Of a DNA stretch of 64,000 nucleotides, positions 1-10,007 are shown piece by piece. Numbering within the stretch: the first letter of the stretch is position 1; every line of letters starts with the position of its first letter. This DNA comes from VXPW01 sp965115815 (lineage in GTDB: Bacteria > Pseudomonadota > Alphaproteobacteria > TMED109). The translations under genes and the position numbers were made by a program. The DNA is taken from assembly GCA_965115815.1 (NCBI GenBank), contig OZ220465.1:3906001-3970000 (forward strand), given 5' to 3'. The notes under the pieces are model-generated. The model saw only the letters and a program-made list of their open reading frames with translations. It was not told the origin of the DNA and searched no databases.

Positions 1-2
1 GG

Positions 3-176
3 CAGCAGGCCGAGATGCTTGAAGCTGCCCTCTCCCGTCCTGGCGTTCGCGAGGCGATGGCCGTCTACGGAAACTGGCAAGAACGGGATCGGGGGCTCGA
101 CGTGTACCGGTCGGTCGCAAAGCAGCCCGCCCGGATCACGACGACGAATTCGTCGAACGTGCGCCGAACAAGTTGA
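3..176 (+). CDS. C-terminal end of an unrecognised protein (runs in from before the window)
   Basis: An open frame enters from the window edge and ends at TGA 174-176. The last residues read AEMLEAALSRPGVREAMAVY and then a polar tail ending in TTTNSSNVRRTS. The amino-acid composition is balanced, unlike the Arg/Pro-rich shadow frames nearby, so this is probably the true 3' end of a gene. No domain is recognisable in about 57 residues. It lies on the same strand as the methylase that starts 460 bases later and could belong to the same defence-type locus, but that is only inference from position. Confidence 0.4.
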   Translation, partial: QQAEMLEAALSRPGVREAMAVYGNWQERDRGLDVYRSVAKQPARITTTNSSNVRRTS

Positions 177-635
177 GAGCGGAAACGACGGTTTGCCGCT
201 CCGGATCGGGATTCCGGCCGGGCCGGCCGGAATGCGTCTCCTGCTTGCAGATTGATCACTTTTCGATCCGGGCCGCCGCTCAGATGGCCATGCTTTCAGC
301 GTCGAATTCCGGACGATATTTCGTGACGACAAGGGCGAGCCGGCGCTCTCGCGCTTCCGAATGGCTCCGGAAGCAGGAAGAACATCGCTCGGCGGGACTG
401 CGGCTGAACGACGGTCAGATTTTTCAGGGGCCGGCGCTGGCCGTGTGGTACGCGGCGCCGCGCGCCTTTTCCGGCACCTCCGCCGCCGAGATCGTCGAGA
501 ACCGGGCGATGGTCCCTTCGCCGGGCATCCTGCCGTCGCTCCGGTGCCCGCCGTCGACACCGGCATGACCCGATCGGTCCCGGGCGTTCCGGCACAGCTT
601 CCCGAATCGCTCGAATAGACGAAACCATCTCGGCA
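177..635. other. No gene seen; leader of the methylase gene
   Basis: Frames here are short, rich in Arg and Pro, and resemble no family. The region separates the partial upstream gene from the DUF1156 methylase. I see no convincing promoter or terminator. Confidence 0.4.
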
Positions 636-3529
636 GTGCTCCTCCACCGCAAGAAACTCATCGAAGTCTCCCTTCCGCTGGAGGCCATCAACAGGGCTTC
701 CGCGCGGGAGAAGTCGATCCGGCACGGTCATCCCTCGACGCTGCATCTCTGGTGGGCACGCCGGCCTTTGGCTGCATGTCGGGCGGTGCTGTTCGCGCAG
801 ATCGTCGACGACCCGTCGGCCTGGCCCGAGGAGTTCCCGACCGAAGAGGACCAGTTGCAGGAGCGCAAGCGGCTGCATGAGATCATTGAAGAGATGGTGC
901 CGTGGGAGGCAACCAACGACCAACGCGTCCTGAACCGGGTGCGCTGGGAGATCGCCCGGTCTCTCGCCCGCGGCCGGGAACAGGCACCTCCGCCGCGCAG
1001 GAATCCGGACGCGGTGCGGGCTTGGCTCGCCCTCAACGCGCCGCCGGTCTGCGACCCGTTCTGCGGGGGGGGTCGATCCCGCTGGAGGCGCAGCGCCTCG
1101 GCCTGCGCGCGCACGGCTCCGATATCAATCCCGTCGCCGTGCTGGTCTCCAAGGCGACCTGCGAGATTCCACCCAAATTCGCCGGACGGCCTCGGGTCAG
1201 CCCGGCGCCGCATTTGAAATCACGGGCAGGATCAAGCGCACAGGCCCGACAGGCATGGGCCGGAAAGGGTGCGCAGGGCCTCGCCGACGACATCCGCCAT
1301 TACGGCACGTGGATGCGTGACGAAGCCGAAGCCCGGATCGGGCATCTCTATCCGAAGGCTGCAGTGACGGAAACGATGGCAGCGACGCGCTCCGCTCTCA
1401 AGCCCCACGCCGGGAAGGAGTTGACCGTCATCGCGTGGCTCTGGGCGCGCACCGTCGCCTCGCCCGATCCCATGGCAAGTGGCGCACATGTGCCTCTGGT
1501 TCGTTCATTCGTGCTGTCGTCAAGGAGGGGAAGCCGAGCTTGGGTCGATCCGGTAGTAGACAGAAAAACCGGAACCTACCGCTTTGTTGTCCGGAGCGGA
1601 GCAGGCAAAGTGCCGGACGGTACGGTCGGGCGGCAAGGTGGCCGCTGTCTGTTGACGGGCACTCCGATACCCTTCGCACACATACGCGCTGAGGGCAGGG
1701 CGGGGCGGATCTCGCAGTGTCTCATGGCAGTCGTTGCCAAGGGCACGAAAGGGCGCGTGTACCTCGATCCGACAACCGAAATGGAAGAAATCGCACATAC
1801 TGCAGTTCCAGAATGGAAGCTCACATCAGAATTGCCGGATCAGGCTTTGGGTTTTCGTGTACAGCAATACGGAATGACAGGCCATGCCGATCTTTTCACC
1901 AATCGTCAGCTGGTAGCACTGACGACATTTTCGGACTTGGTTGCAGGTGCGCGGGAGAAGGTGAAGGCGGACGCGCTGGCGGTCGGCATGGACGCCGACG
2001 CGACCTGCCTCGCCGACGGCGGCACGGGTGCCGATGCCTACGCCGACGCCGTGGCGACGTACTTGGGCCTGTGCGTCAGCAGACAGGCCAATCGATCTTC
2101 CAGCCTCGCGTTTTGGGATCCGGGCGGCGCCACGGTTCAGCAGGTATTCGCCCGTCACGCTCTGCCCATGGTCTGGGATTTCTGCGAGGCCAATCCGTTC
2201 AGCGATTCGAGCGGGAGTTTCGTCGGACAGGTCGGCTATCTCGCCAACGCCGTGGCGGCCGGAACCGCCACCGTCGCGCCGGCCGCCGTGATCCAGCAGG
2301 ATGCGGCCAGCGACACCCCGCTCGCATCGCAAGCGGTGATCGCGACCGATCCGCCGTACTACGACAACATCGGTTACGCCGATCTCTCGGACTTCTTCTA
2401 TGTCTGGCAGCGCCGCTCGCTGCGCGAGATCTGGCCCGACCTGTTCCGCCGGATTCTCGTGCCGAAGGAGGCCGAACTCGTGGCCACGCCCTATCGGCAC
2501 GGCGGCCGGGACAGGGCCGAGACGTTCTTCATGAACGGCATGGGCCGGGCGCTCGCCCGCATGCACCGCTCCGCCGCCGAGGGGTTTCCGGCCACCCTCT
2601 ACTACGCCTTCAAGCAATCGGAAGCCGCGAAGGAAGGCATGACGTCTCCGGGCTGGGCGACCTTCCTGCAAGGGGTGGTCGATGCCGGCTACGTCATCGG
2701 CGGAACGTGGCCGGTGCGGACGGAACTGGCCGGAAACCTGAAGAAACGGTTCAACGCCCTCGCCTCGTCCATCGTTCTCGTCTGCCGCAAGCGGCCGCCG
2801 AACGCACGTGCCGTCACGCGCCGGGAGTTCATCGCACGCCTCCGCTCGGAACTGCCCGGCGCGCTTGCCAGAATCCGTGAAGGGGGCGTCGGTCCGGTAG
2901 ACATGGCGCAGGCGTCGATCGGGCCGGGGATGGGCATCTTCACGGCCGCGTCCAAGGTGCTGGAGCCCGACGACACGCCGATGACGGTGCGCGCCGCGAT
3001 CGCGCTCGTCAACGAGGTGCGCGACGAGATTGCCGGCGAGGAGGCGGCAGGCTACGACGCCGATACCCGCTTCTGCATCGACTGGTTCGAGGCCTTCGGC
3101 ATGGGCGAGGGCCGATCGGGAGACGCGATCAGCATGGCCCAGGCCTACGACATCGGAATCGGCGATCTCGAGACGGCCGGGGTGTTCCGCACCGATGGCG
3201 GAACGGCGCGCCTGCTGCGCCGCGACGAGTTGCCGGAGGACTGGGATCCCCGGGCCGACCGACGCCTGACCGCTTGGGAATGCGCCCAGCATCTGGCACG
3301 GGTTCTCGACTCGCCCGACGGCGGCCTCGCTTCCGCCTCGAAGCTCTATTCGGGGATGGGGCCGGACACGGGCGAGGCCGCGCGCATGCTGGCCTACCGC
3401 ATCTACGATATCTGCGAGCGCAAGGACCGGGCTGCCGAAGCGCAGGTCTGGAACATGCTGGCCCGGGAGTGGCCGGCGATGGAAGCGGCGGCCGCCGAGT
3501 CTCTTGCCGAGGATCCGCAACTGCTGTGA
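636..3529 (+). pseudogene. DUF1156-type DNA methyltransferase, frameshifted in a G tract
   Basis: This is an adenine-type DNA methylase of the DUF1156 family, expected to modify host DNA in a restriction- or BREX-like defence locus. It starts at GTG 636 with the family's N-terminus (KKLIEVSLPLEAINRASARE, then an HPSTLHLWWARRPLAA segment). The SAM-binding motif DPFCGGGS is cut in two. The first frame reads DPFCGGG up to the run of eight G at 1065-1072, and SIPLEAQRLGL continues in another frame from about 1073. One more G would restore a single protein of about 964 residues. The catalytic motif DPPYYDNIGYADLSDFF is intact in the second frame (near 2350-2400), followed by the usual long C-terminal region. 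The gene may be inactive, may switch on and off through the G tract, or may be a sequencing error. The partner ATPase gene lies 1 kb downstream. Confidence 0.85.
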
Positions 3530-4545
3530 GTTCGCCGCTCGGGAAACCGGAAGATGCCGCGGCCGCCGAAAGACGATACGCGCGTTCCGGAAGCGGACCC
3601 TGCGCAAGTGCCCCCGTATCGACCGGGCAGGGCTGGCAGCGGTCCCCGCCGATCCCTGCGCTGCGGGAAGCCACCCAACGGGTGTATCCGGTACCGGGCG
3701 AAACCGGGCCCGCCGGCCGCGACATGACGCGCATTCCGGGGCGGTTGCCCCGGAAGACGGAGCAACCGCCCGCAACGCATTCCCCGACCGGGGATTCCCG
3801 CGGGCGGATCGAACGCACTACACGACGGCGAGGCGACGGACAGCCTGCACATCGAGCTCCGGTCCGAACCGGGGTCGGAGGTCCGCGAGGTTTCGGACGG
3901 ATGGCATGTCGATCTCGAGGCCGACGGCGGCGGCGGCTTCGACATCGACCGGGCGTCGCGCCGACCCGATCTCTCCGCGTGCGGGGCCGAGGCGCCGTCC
4001 GCGCACCCGGTCCAGGCGGGATGACTGGCCCGAGACAGGGCCCCACCCTTGCCGGAATCGTCCGGTGCTCGTCCGCCGCCGTTTTGACAGGCTCGCCCCG
4101 GCGGCACATATTCGCGCGATCCGGCACCTTCGCGATTCCTTGGAAGGATCATGGCGCGGCCGAGAACCGGGACGGAATCGAGCGGAACGGAGCCGGAAAG
4201 GCCCGGCTCCTTCGCCGCCCCCGCAGGGACAAGAAGCGATGTGCGCCTCCTGTTCCCGGAGATCCGAAACCGAGGCCGGTTTCGGCGTCGGCCGACGGCA
4301 TCGGTGCAGCTCTCGGCGTCCCGAACCGGAAACAGCGGGCGCGACCCGACCCGGCGCCGGCCTCACAGGCATCGGCATGAACCACATGCGACGTGAGCCC
4401 GAGACCGTCATCGGTCCCGGCCGCCGCCCGGCAGATGCGGCAGGGGAGCAGGGGTGGCGTTGCTGATGCCGTCGAGCGCGTCCATCCGTCGGATGCCGCG
4501 CCTGCGCACACGCTGCCCCCGACCGAACCAGCACGGAATTGCGAC
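3530..4545. other. No confident gene between methylase and ATPase
   Basis: About 1 kb without a recognisable start-to-stop gene. One stretch, about 3830-4023 (+), reads like protein (DSLHIELRSEPGSEVREVSD, an acidic glycine-rich segment, then TGA) but has no start codon and a stop upstream at 3725. It could be the relic of a small gene; as I recall, DUF1156/DUF499 loci often carry a small DUF3780 gene. I could not match it to that family. Confidence 0.35.
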
Positions 4546-7500
4546 ATGAAGGACACCGAAACCGCCGCCGCGATGCTGGCGTCCAAGCAACGGGTCGAAC
4601 GAGGTCTGGAAGCGCTGCGGGTCGGACTCGGGCCGTATGTCGCCCGGCACATGCGCGCCCGCCACGGCGACGACTGGCGTCACTTCGCGGCCCGGGTGCG
4701 CGGAGACGAGGAAAGCCGGGAACTCGATGTCTACCGGCTCCTGAAGACCCTGCTCGACCACTGGAATGACCTGTTTCGGAACGACCCGAGACTCCGAAGG
4801 GCCCGGAGTTTCATTTCGCTCGCCTTGGACGCGAGGAACAGCGCGGCCCATTTCGCCGGCACGATGCCCGGTCGCGAGGCGCTGCGGTATCTGGACTCCC
4901 TGCGCGAACTGACGACCGCGGTGGAGGCCGATCCCCAGGCGAAGGTCGTCGAAAGCCTCTACGACGAGCAGCAGGCCGCCAACGGAACCGGGGTTCCGCC
5001 GACATCGGGCACGCTCGGGTTCGACGAACCGTCGCCTCCGGTGCCTCCGGCCGGTCGGCTTCGCCCTTGGCGCGAAGTCTGCGAGCCTCACCCGGACGTC
5101 CTCGAGGCGCGGTTTTCCGATGCCGAGTTCGCCGCCAACCTGGCGCAGGTCGATCAGGGCGAAGGCAGCGCGGAGTATGTCGATCCGGCTGCCTTCTTCC
5201 GCATCACCTACGCGACCGAAGGGCTGCAGCGCGTGCTCGCCTCGACCCTCGCGCGCCTGGACGGCCGCGGCGGCGATCCGGTCATCGGCCTCCAGACCAA
5301 CTTCGGCGGCGGCAAGACCCACACCATGCTTGCCCTCCACCACTTGGCCGCTGCCGCCGATGCGGGGCATCAACCGCAGACCTTGGCCGGCATGCAGCCG
5401 ATCTTCGAGGCTGCGGGTGTCAAGACTCTCGACCCCGTCAGGCGGGCCGTGTTCGTCGGCACCCATAAGGGTGCGGCCGAGGCAATGGCGGTCGAAGGCG
5501 GGCGCGAAATTCACACCCTGTGGGGCTATATCGCTTGGCGTCTCGGCGGATGGGAAGCGGTGGACACCATCGCCAACTCGGAGACCGCCCGCACGAATCC
5601 GGGATCGGAGAAGCTGATTCCGATCCTGCGGAAGGCGGCGCCGTGCCTCATCCTGATGGACGAGGTGGTGGCCTTCGCACGCCAGTTGCGCGGTCTCGAA
5701 TACGACGCCTTTCACGCCTTCATGCAATCGCTGACCGAGGCGGCCGCCGCGGTTCAGGGCGTCGTGGTCGTCGGTTCGCTCCCGGAATCGGGCACGGAGG
5801 TCGGAGACCAACAGGGGCACGATGCTCTGCGGCGGCTCGAAAAGATCTTCGGCCGCGTGCAGTCGGCATGGACGCCGGCAAGCGGAATCGAGACCTTCGA
5901 AATCGTCCGCCGCCGCCTGTTCCAACCTCTGGACGAAGCGGGCGAACGGGCCCGCGACGAGACGATACGGGCGTTTCGCAAGCTCTACCGCGACAATCGG
6001 GCCGATTTTCCGGCAGGGGTTCACGAAGCCGCATACGGGGAAGAGATGCGGCGGGCCTGGCCGATCCATCCCGAGTTGCTGCGACGGTTCTCGGGAGACT
6101 GGTCCGTGCTCGACAAGTTCCAGCGGACCCGAGGCATTCTCAAGATCATGGCGAACGCCGTCTACGCCCTGTGGAGCGGCGAGAGCCGTGCGCCGATGAT
6201 CACACCGGCGCTGCTGCCCTTGCAGGACGACAAGGTCCGTACCGCGCTTCTGGAGCCGCTGGACCGGGCGTTCGGACCCATCCTGCAATCGGAAGTGGAC
6301 GGAAGCCAATCTCTCGCGGCCCGAATCGAGGCGCAACGTCCGCGCCTCTTGCGATCGAAGGCCGCGACGCTCGCGGCGCGGGCGGTGTTCTTTGCCACCG
6401 CCCCCCATGGCGGCGCGGCCCAAGGCGGGATGACGGGAACCGAACTTCGTCTCGCCTGCGCCCAGCCCGGCGACCAGATTTCCGTTTTCGGCGAGGCGCT
6501 TCAGGAAATCGCTGCGCGTTCGGCCCATCTCTACCGCGACGGCGACAGCTACTGGTTTTCGCCTCGGCCCACGCTGAACAAACTGGCAGCGGACCGGGCA
6601 CGGGCCGTGAGCGATGAGGACGCCGACCGTCGAATCGTCGAAATCCTCCGGGAAGACCGGCAGAGGCGGGTCGGATTTCCCCGCGTGCATGCCGCGCCGG
6701 ACAACCTGGCCGACGTCGAAGACCGGAGGTCCGTCGCACTGATCGTTCTGCCGCCATCAGCGCCTCACGATGTCGGCCCCGGCCCGAATTCGCCCGCCGT
6801 CGCTGCGGTAAGGGAAGCGATCGAGCGGAGGGGTGGCGGGCAGCGCCGATACCGCAATGCCATGGTGTTCGTGGCGGCCGACACATCGAAGCTCGAGGCG
6901 GCCCGTGAGAATGCGCGGCGCGAAACGGCGTGGCAGTCGATCCTGAGGGACATCGATCTGAAACAGAGCCTGACCCAGGCGCAGGCCGCGGACGCAGAAA
7001 CACAAGCACACCGCAGCCGCGAAGCCTTGGTCGGGAGCGTGCGTGGAGCTTGGGTTCAGGTGCTGTACCCGATAACGCCCGATGCGGACACCGACGGCGC
7101 GGACGCAGGATTCGGGTACGCGATCCACTCGACGCGCCTGGTGAATCGGCACGGGGCGAAGAGCATTCCGCAGACAGTCTGGGACAAGGTCAGCAAGGAC
7201 GGCACCGTGCACGCCGACCTGGGGCCCGCAAATCTGCTGCAGAGCCTCGATCCGATCTGGCCGGAGGACCGGCCGCACGTCGCCATCAAGGAAATTCGGG
7301 ACTGGTTTGCGGCCTATGTGTACCTGCCCCGGCTGCGCGACGATGCAACCTTCGACGGAGCACTGCAGCGCTTGGTTGAGGACGCGGACCATCCCTTTGG
7401 CTTCGCAGCGAGTTTCGATGACGCTTCGGGAACCTACGGAGGAGTGGCCGACGCCAACGGAGTGCTGCTCGACAATCTTGACGACGGCTTCCTGGTGCGC

Positions 7501-7878
7501 CGCAGTGCGATCCCTTCAAGCGAGACCGGACCCGACTCCGGCACAGGTAGTGCAGGGGCCGGAGCGGGGATCGGGTCTCGTCCAGAGCCGAGAAATCCCC
7601 GGGAAGGACCGGTACCGGTCAAGCGGGAGCCCCTTCCGAAGCGATTTTTCGCCAGCATTCCGATCGATCCCGAACGTGCGGGACTGGAAGTCGCGCGCAT
7701 CATGGACGGCCTGCTGGTGGAACTGACCCGCGCACCGGGCAGCGCTCTGCGGCTGGTTCTGGAAATCGACGGGCGTTCCGGCGACGGCGGGTATTCCCGG
7801 GATGTGGTTGAGACCGTGAAGGCCAACGCAGACGATCTCAAACTGGAGGGCAAGGACTTCGGATTCGATCCGGAATGA
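4546..7878 (+). CDS. DUF499-family ATPase with Swt1-like HEPN N-terminus
   Basis: A large P-loop ATPase of about 1110 residues that in other genomes sits beside DUF1156 methylases in defence islands. The first 120 residues form a helical domain typical of Swt1-family HEPN regions (MKDTETAAAMLASKQRVERG; DVYRLLKTLLDHWND; ALDARNSAAHF). The DUF499 domain follows, with Walker A NFGGGKTHTMLALH near residues 250-263 and a Walker B-like LILMDEVVAFARQL near 367-380. A Pro/Gly-rich linker near 990-1020 precedes a C-terminal domain. The ATG at 4546 is chosen because it matches the family N-terminus; an upstream in-frame ATG at 4393 adds only Arg/Pro-rich sequence. The gene is intact although its methylase partner is frameshifted. 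Its role is probably ATP-driven control of modification or restriction. No nuclease is visible in the window. Confidence 0.85.
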   Translation: MKDTETAAAMLASKQRVERGLEALRVGLGPYVARHMRARHGDDWRHFAARVRGDEESRELDVYRLLKTLLDHWNDLFRNDPRLRRARSFISLALDARNSAAHFAGTMPGREALRYLDSLRELTTAVEADPQAKVVESLYDEQQAANGTGVPPTSGTLGFDEPSPPVPPAGRLRPWREVCEPHPDVLEARFSDAEFAANLAQVDQGEGSAEYVDPAAFFRITYATEGLQRVLASTLARLDGRGGDPVIGLQTNFGGGKTHTMLALHHLAAAADAGHQPQTLAGMQPIFEAAGVKTLDPVRRAVFVGTHKGAAEAMAVEGGREIHTLWGYIAWRLGGWEAVDTIANSETARTNPGSEKLIPILRKAAPCLILMDEVVAFARQLRGLEYDAFHAFMQSLTEAAAAVQGVVVVGSLPESGTEVGDQQGHDALRRLEKIFGRVQSAWTPASGIETFEIVRRRLFQPLDEAGERARDETIRAFRKLYRDNRADFPAGVHEAAYGEEMRRAWPIHPELLRRFSGDWSVLDKFQRTRGILKIMANAVYALWSGESRAPMITPALLPLQDDKVRTALLEPLDRAFGPILQSEVDGSQSLAARIEAQRPRLLRSKAATLAARAVFFATAPHGGAAQGGMTGTELRLACAQPGDQISVFGEALQEIAARSAHLYRDGDSYWFSPRPTLNKLAADRARAVSDEDADRRIVEILREDRQRRVGFPRVHAAPDNLADVEDRRSVALIVLPPSAPHDVGPGPNSPAVAAVREAIERRGGGQRRYRNAMVFVAADTSKLEAARENARRETAWQSILRDIDLKQSLTQAQAADAETQAHRSREALVGSVRGAWVQVLYPITPDADTDGADAGFGYAIHSTRLVNRHGAKSIPQTVWDKVSKDGTVHADLGPANLLQSLDPIWPEDRPHVAIKEIRDWFAAYVYLPRLRDDATFDGALQRLVEDADHPFGFAASFDDASGTYGGVADANGVLLDNLDDGFLVRRSAIPSSETGPDSGTGSAGAGAGIGSRPEPRNPREGPVPVKREPLPKRFFASIPIDPERAGLEVARIMDGLLVELTRAPGSALRLVLEIDGRSGDGGYSRDVVETVKANADDLKLEGKDFGFDPE

Positions 7879-8014
7879 GCCGCTTTCACCGTGCCGCTCG
7901 CTTCTCTTTCGGAGGTCGGGGGAACCCGTCCGGGCGACCGAGAAGAGAAGTCAGGCGCCGGCGTCCTGCGGGTACCGGCAGTTGCAACGGTCTCCCCGGA
8001 AACGTTCATGCGAC
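7879..8014. other. Downstream spacer ending in the 8-bp target duplication of IS copy A
   Basis: Short non-coding stretch after the ATPase. CATGCGAC at 8007-8014 is repeated exactly at 10000-10007 on the far side of the IS, which marks the insertion point. Joining the flanks recreates no gene that I recognise. Confidence 0.7.
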
Positions 8015-8015
8015 G

Positions 8016-8179
8016 TATCTACTCACCCCCCTACTGATGACAAAGATCGATCCGCTTCTTGTCAGCCGGAACACGCACCTCCGGTCCTCGGCCGCGAGCG
8101 AGTTAAAGGGGCAAGGGAAAATGCCGGATCCGCACCCGTCAGGAAAAACGATTCGTCATCAGTAGGGGGTGAGTAGATA
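8016..8179. repeat. 164-bp inverted-repeat module at the left end of IS copy A
   Basis: The module begins TATCTACTCACCCCCCTAC and ends GTAGGGGGTGAGTAGATA, so its outer 25-30 bases are inverted repeats (CTACTGATGAC / GTCATCAGTAG continue inward). The inside holds a short hairpin (CCGGAACACGCACCTCCGG). It resembles a small MITE inserted in, or captured by, the IS end. It contains no credible ORF. Confidence 0.8.
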
Positions 8180-8323
8180 GTGCCCGCACCGAAAAAGTAC
8201 AATGGTTTGACTCTGAAAGTGGAATCGTGATATAGAGGGGACAAAGAATCCCGCTTTGATGCGGGAATCGGCCGATGCGGTCGAGAATCGGCCGGATTTT
8301 CGGGAATCTTCGCGAGAATTGCC

Positions 8324-9778
8324 ATGCGAAACGTCATTCGCCTGCAGATGGAATTGGGTCAGGTTGCGATCGAGGAGATCGAGATCGACGAGAGCTCGCG
8401 GGATGACATTCCGCCGCTGCTGCTTGGGCTTCGGCACGTGTATGCCGACCGGTCGGTTCGTGCCCGGTTGTTCGAGATCTTGGAGCAGGGGATCCTTCCC
8501 GAGGTGTCCCACACGAAAGGGCGTCCCGGCATGGAGCTGTGGAGGATCCTCGTGATGGGTCTCCTGAAGCAGGTCTTGGGGTGTGACTTCGATCGTCTGC
8601 ACGAGCTGGTGAACCAACACCATACCGTTCGGAAGTTTCTGGGACACTCCGGCTTCTGGGACGAGACCCGGTACCGGTATCCCACGGTGGTACACAACGT
8701 GAGCCTGCTGACGCCGGACGTGCTGGGGGAGGTGTTGCAGCTGATCGCGGAGAGCGGCCATGCGCTGGTGCGGAAGCGGAAGCGGAAGAGCGGCCCGGGC
8801 GGTCGCCCGTCGGAGGAGCCCCTGCGGGGCCGCTGTGATTCGTTCGTGGTGAAGACGGATGTGCACTTCCCGACGGACGTCAACCTGCTGTGGGATGCGA
8901 TGCGTTGCCTGGTGCGCGAGACGGGCCGCTCAGCCCTGCGGGCGGGGGTGTCCGGAGGGCGGCAGTGGCGGCATCGGAGCCGGAGACTGCAGCGGCTCTT
9001 TCAGAAGGTTCGGCGGACCCGGCGGGCCCGTCCGGGGCCGATCCAGGCGTACCTCGACGCCTGCTGGGAGGAGGTCCGACGGGCGGAAGCGACGGTTCCC
9101 GCGCTTCGGGAGCAAGGCGTCGGAGCCCCCAGGATTCTCCGGATCGAATCGTACCTCAAGCATGCCCGGAGGCAGCTCGACCAAGTGGACCGCCGCCTGC
9201 TGAAAGGCGAGAAGATCCCGCAGGAAGAGAAGGTGTTTTCGATCTTCGAGGAGCACACGCGCTGGTGTGTGAAGGGCAAGGCCGGGGTTCCGGTGGAACT
9301 CGGAGTGCCGGTGGCCGTGCTGGAGGATCAGCACGGCTTCCTCCTACACTCCCGGATCCTGTGGGAAGGCGGAGACGTGGATCATGCCGTGCCCATGATC
9401 CGGGAAGCGCAGGCCCGCTTCCCCGACCTCCGCCTGTGCAGCTTCGATCGGGGGTTCCACAGTCCCTCCAACCGGATCGCACTGGACGAACTGCTGGATC
9501 ACAACGTGCTGCCGAAGAAGGGAAAACTCGGTCCGACTGACCGGAAACGGGCCGCCGACCCGACGTTCCGGGAGATGCGCCGGCAGCATCCGGCCGTGGA
9601 GTCCGCCATCAATAATCTTGAGCAGCGCGGCATGGACCGGGTCCTGTCGTATGGGGCGGAGGGTTTTGCGCGGATGGTGGCGCTCTCCATGGTGGCCTTC
9701 AATGTCCACCGCATCGGGTTGCTGCTGCAGAGACAGGCCCGGGCCCAAGCCCGACGACGACGAAGACGCGCCGCCTAA
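8324..9778 (+). CDS. ISNCY-family transposase, copy A (intact)
   Basis: A DDE-type transposase of 484 residues. The N-terminal part (IEIDESSRDDIPPLLLGLRH; RPGMELWRILVMGLLK) and the core signature RGRCDSFVVKTDVHFPTDVN match ISNCY transposases as I remember them, particularly the ISDol1-like group. Acidic residues compatible with a DDE site occur in the KTDVHFPTD segment, in VAVLEDQHGF and in LCSFDRGFH. A basic linker (RKRKRKSGPGG, about residues 146-157) joins the N-terminal domain to the catalytic part. In copy C this same position carries a huge repeat. The gene starts at ATG 8324 and fills most of the IS. The C-terminus is strongly basic (QARRRRRRAA). Confidence 0.88.
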   Translation: MRNVIRLQMELGQVAIEEIEIDESSRDDIPPLLLGLRHVYADRSVRARLFEILEQGILPEVSHTKGRPGMELWRILVMGLLKQVLGCDFDRLHELVNQHHTVRKFLGHSGFWDETRYRYPTVVHNVSLLTPDVLGEVLQLIAESGHALVRKRKRKSGPGGRPSEEPLRGRCDSFVVKTDVHFPTDVNLLWDAMRCLVRETGRSALRAGVSGGRQWRHRSRRLQRLFQKVRRTRRARPGPIQAYLDACWEEVRRAEATVPALREQGVGAPRILRIESYLKHARRQLDQVDRRLLKGEKIPQEEKVFSIFEEHTRWCVKGKAGVPVELGVPVAVLEDQHGFLLHSRILWEGGDVDHAVPMIREAQARFPDLRLCSFDRGFHSPSNRIALDELLDHNVLPKKGKLGPTDRKRAADPTFREMRRQHPAVESAINNLEQRGMDRVLSYGAEGFARMVALSMVAFNVHRIGLLLQRQARAQARRRRRRAA

Positions 9779-10007
9779 CAGCGGCGCCCCTCCACCCCGT
9801 CCGCGAAGCTCGCCGTGAGCGGGAACGGAGCCGCTCGCCCTAGCGCCCGGATTCTGGGTGGGAAGAGCCCGGATGCCGCTACGAATCGGCAGGAATCCCC
9901 TGGAAACGGAGCGACCGGAGGCCCCGGAGGGTGGGTCCAACCCGAAATTTCGCCGGAAGGGCCGCCAAAATGACCATTTTCGGTGCGGGCACTAGATACC
10001 ATGCGAC

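Larger units (their letters stand above)
8015..9999 (+). mobile_element. ISNCY-like insertion sequence, copy A
   Basis: A complete element of 1985 bp flanked by the 8-bp direct repeat CATGCGAC. The right end, read inward, is GTATCTAGTGCCCGCACC. At the left, the inner end has the matching GTGCCCGCACCG at 8180-8191, but a 164-bp inverted-repeat module (8016-8179) lies outside it. It carries one intact transposase gene. It is the best preserved of three related copies in the window (B at 24261-26249, C at 47581-50018). Confidence 0.9.

Noticed and set aside
1826..3775. A 649-codon minus-strand ORF opposite the methylase
   Set aside because: A shadow of the methylase frame with no recognisable motif.
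3830..4023. A DUF3780 gene between methylase and ATPase
   Set aside because: A protein-like stretch exists, but there is no start codon, it is short, and I could not match it to the family.
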